Source: Septoria linicola (Eukaryota; Ascomycota; Dothideomycetes; Mycosphaerellales; Mycosphaerellaceae). From it: a DNA stretch of 64,000 bases. The notes under the pieces were generated by a model, which saw only the letters and a program-made list of their open reading frames with translations, searched no databases and had not been told where the DNA came from. The translations under genes and the position numbers were made by a program. Below, one piece after another: positions 11,133-21,289 of this stretch (position 1 is the first letter of the stretch; each line of letters begins with the position of its first letter). Location: assembly GCA_024114885.1 (NCBI GenBank), contig CP099425.1, positions 1,736,001-1,800,000 of the forward strand, read 5' to 3'.

Positions 11133-12470
11133 ATGAACGGCATGGAGACCTACCACGGTCATGTGCGCACGCCAGCAGACGCTATCATCTTGTTCGAGGC
11201 ATGCCGCATAGGGCTTCTTCCGCGGGTTCAACGACGACTCTCTGAGAAAGAGCGTCAGTCCATCAAATCTGGTTCCGTCTTTGTCTGGGACGAGCGTGAA
11301 GCTGGTATGCGCCGCTGGACCGACGGCAAATCGTGGAGCGCAAGTCGAGTCTCGGGAAGTTTTCTCACCTATCGCGAGATGGAGGGCAAGCGTGGCGGCT
11401 CAAGTTTCGACAAGAATGCCAACCGCGATGGCATGATGGGCCAGGAGAACGATTCTGATGGCGGTCCGGACGGCTACCGCTACAAGCCAGACGGACTCAT
11501 GAAGCAGTCTTTCAGCATTACGACCAACCAGGGCCAGCATCTGCATTTAATCAGCTACTTTTCGAGATCTTCGACTGCTGCCAGCAACCTCATGCAGCCA
11601 ACGAATGATCCTCAACTTCGCCACATCCGCCCAGAGAAAGGCATGTACCCAGATTCGACTGTTCATGAGCAGAGCAGCATTCCGGCAGTGACCCGTGGAC
11701 CTATGGGGTCTCCAGGTTACACTCACGCACCTCATCAACAAGCTCAGTATGGTCGGCCGTACTATCCACACCCAGCTTGGGCGCCACCAAGCCCGATGCA
11801 CACTCCACCACCTCATCACGCTTATTCGCCTTACTACCACCACCCTCACGGCCCATATGCGCATGGCATGCACTACCCACCACCAACTTCTTACGGAGCC
11901 CCACCAGCAATGACGGCATTTGATCGGCCGCCGCCACCAATGGGCAATACTGGTCTACCTCCTCCACCTCCAGGATCTTATGGTCAGGCCCACGCCGGTT
12001 ACCCAAGCAGCTATCCTCCGCCGCCAGCCACTTACCACTCTGCCTACTCTGGATATCAGCCACCTCCGCTGCAAGCTCCACCATACCCAGCCGCACAGCA
12101 ACAATCTTCCAGCCAGACGCCTTCGCAGACAGAGCAACCGGCACAGCAGCAGCAACCCACTCCCGCGGCATCAGATTCAGCACAAACTACGGAGCCTAAA
12201 GAGCAGTCGGAACGCAAATCGTCAGCTGAACCTCAAGCCACGACCGGCGCTGCAGCGCCTGCTTCTTCTGGCCAAACCATCCCAAGCATATCGGCGATGC
12301 TCAACGAAGGCGGACCACCACCAGTTCGCGCCAACAGCAAGAGCCCTGGTGGTACCGCCCGTGCTGCCCTGCATGACATTCCTACCTCCAAGCTTGGCTT
12401 CGAGGCAAGCCGGGATATGCAGACCATCCGCAATCTCGACAAGACTACATTCAAGCAGAACTTTGTCTAG
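11133..12470 (+). CDS. pac2: WOPR-domain (Gti1/Pac2 family) transcription regulator
   Basis: Nuclear DNA-binding regulator of the fungal-only WOPR family, whose members control morphogenesis, conjugation and virulence-linked switches. Single exon, 445 aa. The first WOPR half is residues about 1-95: METYHGHVRTPADAI, RIGLLPRVQRRLSEKER, SGSVFVWDEREAGMRRWTD, SWSASRVSGSFLTYREMEG. A variable linker follows, then the second half (about 110-150: YRYKPDGLMKQSFSI, GQHLHLISYF). After the family-typical KGMYPDSTVHE, residues about 185-400 are rich in Pro, His, Tyr and Gln. The METYHGHV...EMEGKRGG wording points to the Pac2-like branch rather than Sge1/Wor1/Ryp1; that subfamily call is from family knowledge and less certain than the domain. 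Confidence 0.9.
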   Translation: MNGMETYHGHVRTPADAIILFEACRIGLLPRVQRRLSEKERQSIKSGSVFVWDEREAGMRRWTDGKSWSASRVSGSFLTYREMEGKRGGSSFDKNANRDGMMGQENDSDGGPDGYRYKPDGLMKQSFSITTNQGQHLHLISYFSRSSTAASNLMQPTNDPQLRHIRPEKGMYPDSTVHEQSSIPAVTRGPMGSPGYTHAPHQQAQYGRPYYPHPAWAPPSPMHTPPPHHAYSPYYHHPHGPYAHGMHYPPPTSYGAPPAMTAFDRPPPPMGNTGLPPPPPGSYGQAHAGYPSSYPPPPATYHSAYSGYQPPPLQAPPYPAAQQQSSSQTPSQTEQPAQQQQPTPAASDSAQTTEPKEQSERKSSAEPQATTGAAAPASSGQTIPSISAMLNEGGPPPVRANSKSPGGTARAALHDIPTSKLGFEASRDMQTIRNLDKTTFKQNFV

Positions 12471-13581
12471 AGCTGTGACGTTTTTGGGTAGCGGTCCGTT
12501 CTCTTGTTCTCTTGAGCATACACGGAACAGCTAGCTCAGAGTTCTGCGAGGGCTCAGGGGTGCTACGAAGGCTCATAGACACAATTTGCCTCCAAATTCT
12601 TGGAGAAGTACATGCTGAACAGCAGTGGTCTGCGTGCGCGTGTGAGATGTGGATATTAACTTTTGGCTCGAACATTTGCTGTTACATTAGCGACAGGCGC
12701 TGGGGATATCACGGTCTTGGCTTGCTGGTCATGAAGGGTGTATTGACTTTGGAGGCGACGGTCAATAGTTCCTCGTTGGAATGAGTATAGCTCAGAATAA
12801 GTTTTAGCCAGCAGCTACACTAGTCAGGCTCAAACTGAGAATTGTTTCATGATCTGTAACCTACTTCTTCTTTCGCTCGCGTCACACTTTACACAGAACA
12901 GCTTCCCGAATCTGCTCGGACGACTGGGCGTTCAGAAAGCATGATAGGCATTGAAAATCGGACACAGGATTGAGAAACATGATGAAAGCATGGCGAGTAG
13001 CTGAACGTCCGACTAAATTGCGGTACATGCTATTGATTTTACGATGAAGCAGAAGTGGGGATGCCATCGGCTTCATCTGATGAGGTCTAGTATGTGTCGA
13101 TCGACAGATTGCTGTCACGTTTGAGGAAGGTGGAAGACGTCCGGTTGAGAGAGAGCTACATAAGCTTAAAAATCAACGTTTTCCGAGCCTCAAAGCTACT
13201 GCAGCACGACGGGTCTGCTGTTCTGTGACCATGCCATTGTACCTCGTATCTGCTCTGCAAAACAGTCATGTGTGCGAGGTGGCCATGCGAGCACACCAGT
13301 GACCGCGTGCTGCAACCTCGTACGACATGGTCTCATTCAATTTCGCAAGGCGCACGCAACGTGTGCCCATGCCGCGCTGCAGCAGCACAGCGTCGTTCCG
13401 CTACAGAACATTTATGTATGCTCATGTGCTTGCGCTCAAATGATCGGCCCCTCTCCCAAACTCCGGGCGCGAGAATCGATATCTTCGCGACTCTATGCAA
13501 TTGTCTCCCCGATCATAAGACAGGTAGGGACGCGAACGCTCCTCCACAAATCATTATGAGCTTTGTGTGCTCGCCAAGCGC
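12471..13581. other. Intergenic region between convergent WOPR and small membrane protein genes
   Basis: 1.1 kb holding both 3' ends. Short frames occur on both strands (largest 116 codons at 13268-13618), with no motif or splice support. Nothing else is seen. Confidence 0.4.
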
Positions 13582-14097
13582 TCACGACCATGAGCCAGGT
13601 GTGCTAGGTATCCTCTGAGCGCCTGGTCGGTGCTGAGCATTCGACCCTGGCACGCCAGCTACAGGCGAAGTAGCGCTACTCGTTGCGCCTGAGTTTGATC
13701 GCGAGTTGCCAGGTCGTGGGGAGGACGTCTTTGCCTTCTTAGGGTCCTGATATGTGTTGTTCCAGCCCAGACGTGACTTGTATGCTGGCAACTCGGCATT
13801 CTGCCAGGCATTGACAAGGACACTGCGCGACCATACATTAGCAACTGCTCCTCTTGTAGTATCTGCGTTCTGTCGAGCTCACCTTTGTGTCTTATCCGCA
13901 GTGCTCTCAGCTGAGCGCTCTTTCACGCCAACATGTAGCCCACCGTCCTTGAACAATATGTTCTTCTTCTCCATTGTCTCCTTGCCCTTTTCCGTAAGCT
14001 CACCGGACCACAAGAAGATCTGGTAGCCGATGAACGCCAGCCCGCCCACCACGGCGAACAGTATGATCAGTGGGATCAAGCTCACTGCTTTCGCCAT
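13582..14097 (-). CDS. Small N-terminally membrane-anchored conserved fungal protein, two exons
   Basis: Exon 1 is 13883-14097 and exon 2 is 13582-13822, giving 151 aa. The 60-nt intron has donor GTGAGC, branch GCTAAT and acceptor GCAG. Splicing joins DKTQ to SVLVNAWQNAELPAYKSR in frame; this junction reads like one continuous conserved block, which validates the model. Residues about 5-30 (VSLIPLIILFAVVGGLAFIG) form one transmembrane helix. A charged KKNILFKDGGLHVGVKE segment follows, then the conserved block, then a Ser/Pro/Gly-rich disordered tail. I know similar proteins as uncharacterised fungal membrane proteins. The location is probably an internal membrane with the tail in the cytosol; the function is unknown. 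Confidence 0.8.
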
Positions 14098-14902
14098 CTT
14101 TGTCGATGCTGCTGCGCCGGCGCGAGTGTCACAATGTCTATTGCTTCGGTAGTCCTCTGAGGGAGCACTAAACGAGAAAGTGAACGACGCTGTGAAGAAA
14201 AGAGGTCGAGATCACAGACCTGCTGCTCGTGAGAGAGCCGCGTGGCTAGACCTGCCAGCCAGCTCAATGAAGTGAATGGACCCTGATCTCCCTGCTCACA
14301 ACCACGCGCACCTTGTCTTCCAAGGTTAATGAGACGACATTTGATCCTTTTTCATTGCTATATCGTCTGATTACTTCACACAGCCAACAATACACACGAG
14401 ACGACGAAAACATCCTTCTCACACGTCCCTTGCTCTCGTGTCACGAAATCACGAGACATGATCTTCCTGTCTCGCCAAGAGAGTTCACGTCCCGTATCGC
14501 CGTCGCCCTCGTACCGCTGGCGACACGTGGTGCTAAGGCGAGAAGCTAAATCTGACACTAGATCCATCAGATAAACGGCGAGGCCGAGTGGCTGGACTGT
14601 GCAAGAACGCCTCTGTCTTGGACCTCATGCGCACTATGAAAGCCACGGCGCTCGTCTATGCAGTGCATCGAGATAAAGCTCAAGCTCTTCGTTTATGCTT
14701 GATCCTTCAGCAGTCGGTACCGAAGCCTCGGACAACATGCGAACTGATGTGTATCTTAGAGGTGTCTAGAGCTGATACGAGTAGCGAAGTGCCAGTCAAG
14801 CCCGGAGGCATCTGAGACTCGCAAGGCAGGCACCGAAGAGAGAGCGATGTTGAGCATGAAAGCTGACCACCGTGAATGAGCAAGCTCCTGCACAGGATGC
14901 GA
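14098..14902. other. Intergenic region, 5' of the small membrane protein and 3' of the MFS gene
   Basis: 805 bp between two minus-strand genes. It contains the small protein's promoter. Short frames (61-78 codons) have no support. Nothing else is seen. Confidence 0.4.
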
Positions 14903-17090
14903 CTACACTGCTACCATATGGACCTCTGCGCCTTTCACAGACTTCCATTCCAACGAGCACGAGCCAATAATCGACAAAGCTGCTAACCCAGTGCCGACAT
15001 AGAATGTTCCGACAAGTGCATCGTTATACACACGAAGCACTGCAGGCAGTAAGTTGTTCGGGATCACGTCTTTTAGACTCGTGGCTCCAGTCTCAAGCAC
15101 GGTGCTTGGGTCTAGCTCTGGCACAACCCGCACGATGCCTGAGAGGAGCTGGCTATTGAAGATGTTGTTGGCGACAGACACGATGATCGCTCCTCCTAGC
15201 GTTTGGAAGAAGACCACGATTGCTGTCCCAATCGGCACGTCTTGTTTTGGCAGGCACGTCTGTGCTGCGAGCATGGTCTGCTGAAAGCCGAAGCCCACGC
15301 CTAAGCCCAGGAGGACTTGATACCCGATCCACTGTGAGGAGCTCGTGTCGGTGGTCCATGTCGTGGTCAGACCTGCGCCAATCGCTAGAAGTATCGATGA
15401 TAAGATGGCGAAAGGAGTGTAGTAGCCAACATAAGTCACAGCAACGCCCGTGGGCACTGAGCTAATGACCACCGAGAGCACCATCGGGATGTTGCGAATA
15501 CCGGATTGAACCGGACTCGCCGACTGGATTGCCTGGAACCAAATTGGGATGTAGTATGTCTGGCACCGGTCAGCAGAGGCGAGAGTGCTCGGATCCCTGG
15601 ACTCACGAAGACGAAGAATGACGCTCCGAGTGTGAACGCCAGCCACGCTGATGCCGCGATCGAGCGCTGTCTAAGCACGCGCAGTGGCACGGTGGCCTTG
15701 TCCTTTTTCCAGAACTGCAAAGCGATGAATACCAACAGCATACAACCAAAAAGCACAAGCAGCGCGATGATGCGGCCACTCGACCATTCGTACTGCGTTC
15801 CGCCCCATTGCAAGGCCAACAATAAGCAAACAACTGTGGGCAAGAAGATGATCAAGCCCTCCACATCGAACTGCGATAGACGCGCTTTCCAGCCTTCACT
15901 AAGCACACCAGCTCTGGGTTGCTCTCTGTAAAAGAAAATGATGAACAGCATTGTGACGGCGCCGATCGGAAGATTGATGTAGAAGCTGTCGAAAATCAGC
16001 GCAATCCACTTTCAGCATGGAACACTGACCACCACCGCCAGGATAATTTGTCTGTGAAAGCTCCTCCCTTGCACGTGTCAGTACCTGGTTCGCTCGACAT
16101 TGGGGTCGCCTCATACCATAAGTGGACCAGTCACTGACGCGATGCCGTACATGGAGCCCACTATTCCGATGTATGTAGGCCTCTTTCTCAAAGGTGCACT
16201 GGCTGCGATGATGAGAAGCGCTCCCGAGAACAGGCCTGCAGACCCAAACCCGGCAACCGCTCTGCCCACAATCAAGGCTACCGAGGTTGGAGCTGCACCA
16301 CAGATCGCACTGCCCACTTCGAACCAGAACAGGGCTATCATGAATACCCATTTCGTTGAAGACAGAGAGTATCTGTCACTTGGTCAGTTGGTCTAGATCT
16401 TGTCATTGCAGACCGGAAAAGTGCGTCTCACAGCTTGCCAAAGAAAAGCTGAAATGCCGAGAGTGTTAGCATATACGAGGACGCATACCATCCGACTGCC
16501 GACATGGGTCAGCACACCGATCATCCTTCTGACCGGATTGAACTCTCACCATCATCGATAGCCTTGAAATCATCCGTGATTCGGGGAATCGCCGTACTGA
16601 TGATTGTCATGTCCAGACACATACAGAACACTGCAAGGCATAGAGCAATCATGATCAGCACGAGCGACGTCGTCTCTGGATATATCGAAGCATCGTAACC
16701 GTCATCGCCTTCTTCCTCTCCTTCCTCGGACAAGCTCGCATGCTCCGCTCCATCTCTACGGACATGCTGCTCCAGCTTCTCTTTGAGCTCACCCTGGAAA
16801 GGAAATTGCTCGAACGAAAAGTTACCAATGGAGAAGTCGCCAGAGTTGGTAATAGATGACCTTCGGCTTCGCTTCGCTGCGGCGATCGAGTCCGGCGTGT
16901 GCCTGTCAAAGTTGATGGTGACCGGTGTTGAGCTTCGATGATGGCCGGCTAGCGTCGCCGCTTGAGAGTCAGGTGTCCGTCGATCGAAGTTGATAATGCC
17001 TATGTCGATGGGGGAGTCTGGACGAAGAGGCCACTCTTCAATGTCGACTGGATCGACGATTGTGGCAGAGATTGGGATGTCTTGCGACAT
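14903..17090 (-). CDS. MFS drug:H+ antiporter-like exporter (14-TM DHA2 type), six exons
   Basis: Plasma-membrane exporter. Exons in transcript order: 16550-17090, 16432-16495, 16117-16372, 16033-16067, 15607-15985 and 14903-15559; 643 aa. Joined reading gives the DHA2 signature LDMTIISTAIPRITDDF (about residue 158), VGWYASSYMLTLSAFQLFFGKL, the antiporter motif TGPLMGGAFTDKLSWRW and CFYINLPIGAV, so every junction restores a family motif. Exon 4 is only 35 nt. Its donor could be GTGGTC (gives SWRWCF, preferred) or GTCAGT three bases on (adds one Trp). The cytosolic N-terminal extension of about 140 residues is Ser/acidic-rich and contains INFDRxTPDS twice (about 33-42 and 59-68). There is no biosynthetic gene beside it, so the substrate is unknown. 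Confidence 0.88.
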
Positions 17091-17821
17091 GCTAAAGCCT
17101 TACAGTGACGGACACTCTCAAATCGAAGCAAGACTTTGTGTCACAAGAAGCTATCTTCATTGGAATTTACGACCGATGCGCACGGGGCAGTAAGCAAGCA
17201 CGATAGATATATCATCGATGCTGCTATCAACCGGTGAACAATCGAACAGCTCGGGAATCCGGATGCTGAACGTGGCCGCAATTCAATGACTGCATGTTCA
17301 TATGTATGCCGCCACTGCGCTTGGTGGTGGCTCTGCACGACCGCAGCTGTTGTGCGATAGCCACGTACCTCTGCCTCTCAACAGTCAGCTAAGCTAGCCC
17401 GGTCTTCCAGCGCTGCAGATGTGGTAAGCAATATCTGTGAGAGCGACTGGTCGAACACGGCTTATGTATGTGTGGTGGTCAGCATCGTCATCAGAGGGGC
17501 TTGCAGATCGCTGCATGGCATTCGTTACACAAGCCTTGCACGACCTTTGCCATTATCGCCAAGGGTGTCACTACAGGTGAGCACGGCGTCTTCATATGCG
17601 GACACGTTCGGATGGTGTAGAAGCCGACTCGAAGGCCGACTCGATCAGCACTGGCTTTGCATTGCAGGACAACACACAATTGACTGCGATAGGATCTCGC
17701 ACGAGAGTCGAGCTACAACCGCTATCCATCGTTGAGACTGCCTCCACTGTCCATGGCGAGCACACATTCCAGGAACAGAGAGCTAATATCTTGAACGTCC
17801 GAGGCGACCATGTCACTCTCC
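17091..17821. other. Intergenic region upstream of the MFS gene
   Basis: Holds the MFS promoter and the downstream part of a 124-codon minus-strand ORF (17592-17966) that begins inside repeat copy B. The ORF has a true ATG and no stop, but no recognised domain. From 17975 to 18310 lies ordinary flank up to the transposon end. Confidence 0.4.
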
Positions 17822-17974
17822 ATACATATGCACTTGCTTCATCCCGAGCAGATAGGCGAGTCACATGTGCGACTCGCGGAGCACCAGCAGGTGCGATATA
17901 ACAAGCAGTCCAGCAGCTACGACGACCTTGTCCGTCGACTGGACTGTCGAACGGCATGTTAGGCATGGAACATC
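17822..17974 (-). repeat. Copy B of a diverged inverted dispersed repeat
   Basis: Reverse-complement partner of 7472-7627 (about 73% identity, one 3-bp gap). In this copy the MPNMPF frame stays open for 124 codons (17592-17966) and includes WTACY, GAPRVAHVTRLSA and EASAYVW. In the last third of the alignment most differences fall on third positions of this frame (9 of 15); in the first half they do not. A small protein-coding gene is therefore possible but not shown. Confidence 0.65.
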
Positions 17975-18310
17975 ACTAGTACCTCTACGTCGAACTCCAC
18001 CGGTCACTTGCGATCTCGCGGGCTCCTAGCATGCACACTTTGCTATCAGGAGCAATTCGAACAGAAATTCGCAATCAGTGCAATGCGTTACAGAGTCTAC
18101 GGTGAGGACGTCAGCATTTCCACGCCACTGACGAGACTCTGCGAAGTGTATATCTGTGAACAAGATCGATACCTTACAACTCCTGCTCACCTCGAGTGAC
18201 AGGCATGTCCAGTGAAAGTCATGTGTTGCTTCCTACTATGAAGCGAGCTGTTGCACATTCCAGCATCTGGGCGTCCGTGCCACGAAGACATGCAAAAGAT
18301 TTCTCGTATA

Positions 18311-18355
18311 GAAGGCTTCCCTACATGACGAGGTTTACCACGTGACGAGGGAATT
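18311..18355 (+). repeat. Left terminal inverted repeat of the Fot1-like element
   Basis: Matches the reverse complement of 27101-27144 at 36 of the first 40 positions, then a 1-nt gap. Two mismatches here are C-to-T or G-to-A type. It contains two TGACGAG-centred subrepeats (one preserved as CACGTGACGAGG), possible transposase-binding sites. Confidence 0.88.
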
Positions 18356-18639
18356 CTAGCATTGTATTCATTTCACAAAGCGTTATATAACTCAACAACT
18401 AGTAGACTAATTAACACACTCTCAACTGTATTATCTACGCTATATATCTAGCTTACTCTAGTCAACTTTAAGTATAACAATGCGGCTTAGTTTGCGTGTT
18501 ATTTGTCGCTTTATTATAGGTAGCTGTTTCTTCTTAGTACTAGCTTCCTTTACTTCTAAACCTACTAAATTAAGTGCCTATAGTTTCTTATATAGAGTTA
18601 CTTGTTTATAGCGTCTTATAGGCCTTATAGAAGCCTATA

Positions 18640-19898
18640 ACTTAAGGTTAAGTTACTAGTTAGTTAGTTTGACCTATTTATTAAACTCCTTCTAAACCTA
18701 TAGTTTCTAAGTATTTAACTCCTTCTCCTTCTTCTTCTAAATACGTTCTAAGGCTCTCTATTCCTTTATAATACAAGCCTATATAGTCTTCAATTATTAC
18801 TATTACTTCTTAGTAGCCTTATCTTTACTCTCTTACTTCTTAGTAGCTTCTCTTTAAGTCTATAGGTTACGTATACGATCAATCTTACTAGGGCTCTAAA
18901 AGATATCTCCTTATTAGCTATTAGCTCTTACTTCTTCTATAAGAGTCTTACTACGTTATCTCTTCTTCTTCTTATTATTTAGAGCTTGTTAGAAGCTAGT
19001 ATTCTTAGTCTTAAGGATAGTATTCTTAGCGATAAGCTTATAAACTTGAAGTTTAAGCTTATTTACTATTTCTAAGTCCTTAGTAAAGACAGCTTAGTTA
19101 ATTATAGCCTAAACTTTCCTATAGTCTAGCCTAGAGCTAGAGGAGCTACTACTACTCTCTAGCTGTAATATAAGGCTTACTAGGTTACCTAGCCTAGCCT
19201 ATCTTAGATTAGGTATACTCTAGAGAACTACTATAGAATTAAGTAGATTTAGGCCTATAGCCTAGAAGCCTAATAGGACGTTCTTTACTATTATTATAGA
19301 GTTCTATATAGGCCAGAATAAGTAGAAGAAATCACGCTTTAATACTATAGATAGCCCCTAAGACTCTACTATATAGTAGCTTAAATTAGTAGAGTAATAG
19401 GAAGCTAATAGACTAAATAACTTAATATCTAGTAGTTATAGTCGGTATATTATATATAGTAGAAATATACTAATTAGGATCCTATAATTTAGGCTCTATT
19501 TAAGGAACTCTAGTATTATATAAGAGCTATAGCTATTAAGGATTAGAAGCCGCTAGTCTCTACTAGCCTTAGCCTTAGTATAACGGTTAAATACCTTCTT
19601 TAGCTATACTAATCTAAGCTTGTTATTAGTCTATCTATTAGATAAAGAAGTAAAGAAAGCTATATACTTTATACTATTAAAATCCTATAGCTAAGAGTCT
19701 TATAAATTACTAGTAACTACCTTATAAATTAGTATAGGTAGAAGTATAGTACTATCTACGTAGATATAGGCTAGGATTATAATCTACTCGCGATTACTAT
19801 CCTATATATTACTAATTAATTTCTTCTCTTGTTTTAAGCTCTTAGTAAATATTCGCTTTATCTACTATATAAAGCTAATTATAGCTCCCTTCTCGTCT
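18640..19898 (-). pseudogene. Fot1-like transposase, C-terminal DDE part
   Basis: Read on the minus strand from the Gypsy insertion site: NIDEKG (first catalytic Asp kept, 19881-19903), KKVFNRYTKAKA, then LLILNSYSSY at about 19520-19546 where Fot1/pogo enzymes have an LDGHxSH motif. Asp has become Asn, Gly has become Ser and His has become Tyr, all G-to-A or C-to-T changes. ISIF and LLDIKLFS follow, corresponding to the PPH-to-PLD region. A long Lys/Gln/Glu-rich tail extends to about 18640. Stops are mostly TAG or TAA at places expected to be Trp or Gln. Inactive. Domain positions are approximate because the frame is decayed. Confidence 0.85.
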
Positions 19899-19903
19899 AT
19901 ATT

Positions 19904-20075
19904 TATAAAAGGGATATATAGTAATATATAGAGCGCCCTCCTAATAAGACTATTAGGATATCGTAAGACTAATTCTTACCTCCTTTCGGATATATACGCG
20001 TACTATAGTTATACTATACGCTAAGCCTACGAGCCTTAGGCGGGTCTTAGCCTTCGACCTTACCTAGCTCTTATA
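19904..20075 (-). repeat. 3' LTR of the Gypsy element
   Basis: 172 bp, differing from the other LTR at 6 positions by hand alignment, all transitions. Flanked on the left by target duplication ATATT. Confidence 0.92.
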
Positions 20076-20187
20076 ACTAACTTCTCTCCCTAAGGGAGCT
20101 ACCTTTAGCGATACCCTTACTTAATAGGTTATATTCTAGGCTACCTATTCGGTCTTTATAATATACTTTATATATTCCGCGCTTATC

Positions 20188-21270
20188 GTGTCTCTAACGT
20201 ATTATACTTACGAACTTTTAGCGTATTACGTAAATACGCGCTACGAAGTAAAGAGTTACTATACATGTTTACGTTTACGTAGTAATATAATCTCTACTAT
20301 AGCGACTACGTCGCTAGGCTCGAGTATATTCTTTAAAAACTCTTCTAACTCTCTCTTAGACTTTCTTTCTATATATATAATATTTTCTATATCCTTAGTA
20401 AGCTAGTATCTCTATACGATTACCGTACTACTAACGTAAGTATAATACTACCGAAGCGTACTCAAGTCGTAGTCCTAAACTACCTACTCTATACTATCGA
20501 TAATATTAGAGGCTATAGAGATATTAAGATCTACCTTTGCTATATTAAGTATACCTATAACGGTATAGATCTTCGAATACTCCTTAACTACGCTTTATAT
20601 ACTAACGGACTACGTATAGACGACGAGCTAGCGTACGATAGGGTAATAAAGCCTAGTTAGAAGGTTAAGTATTAGCGCTATAAGCGCTAATACTATAATT
20701 GTAAGCGTATTACTAATAGAAACCTTAAGTAGTAGGCGCGCTACGTACTATACTACCGCGCGTAGCTAGAGACCCTCTCTAAGAGCGTACGTAAAGAGTA
20801 GGTAAAGCGCCGCCTAAAGGCCCTCTATACCTCTATTAAGACCGCTAAGAGGATCTTTACTAGTAATAAAGGTAAAGCCGTTAGCGGCTAGGATACGCTA
20901 TGTAAAGCGAGCGTACTCGCTACGCTACTAGCTAGCGCGATGTCTGTTACTAGTCTAGTAGAGACCTAGCGCTAGTCTAACTTTATAGTAGCTATATTTA
21001 AGCTATAGTACGAGGTATACCTACTTTTCCTATATAATCCTTATACGATACTAATACTCTTCGTAGACTAACTATATAGTAGGCGCCTCTAGCGACGTTC
21101 TAGACGCTACTATAGAGACAGCCTATCTCGAGAGTAGTAACTAGGAGGAGAGAGAGCTCTTCGAGGACGTAGTGTCTAACGAGGAGGTAGAGGAGGAGAA
21201 TAAGGACGTAGAGGGCGTCGATAGCGGCGGAAACGCTAGTAATAACGCGCTCTCTATAGACGATAAATAA
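20188..21270 (+). pseudogene. Decayed antisense ORF between 3' LTR and pol of the Gypsy element
   Basis: On the strand opposite pol a protein-like reading runs for about 300 codons with few stops other than TAG, TAA at places suited to Trp or Gln. Examples: IDNIRGYRDIKIYLCY, GIDLRILLNYALYTNGL, IDDELAYDRVIKPS, KRRLKALYTSIKTAKR. A switch of frame near 21.05 kb leads into an acidic tail (FEDVVSNEEVEEENKD) and a final TAA at about 21270. The first open stretch (20188-20406) lies in another frame, so at least two frame changes are needed. The family is not recognised. It may be an accessory gene carried by the retroelement or the remnant of an older insertion. Confidence 0.5.
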
Positions 21271-21289
21271 GCGTTTCGCTCGCTACCTA

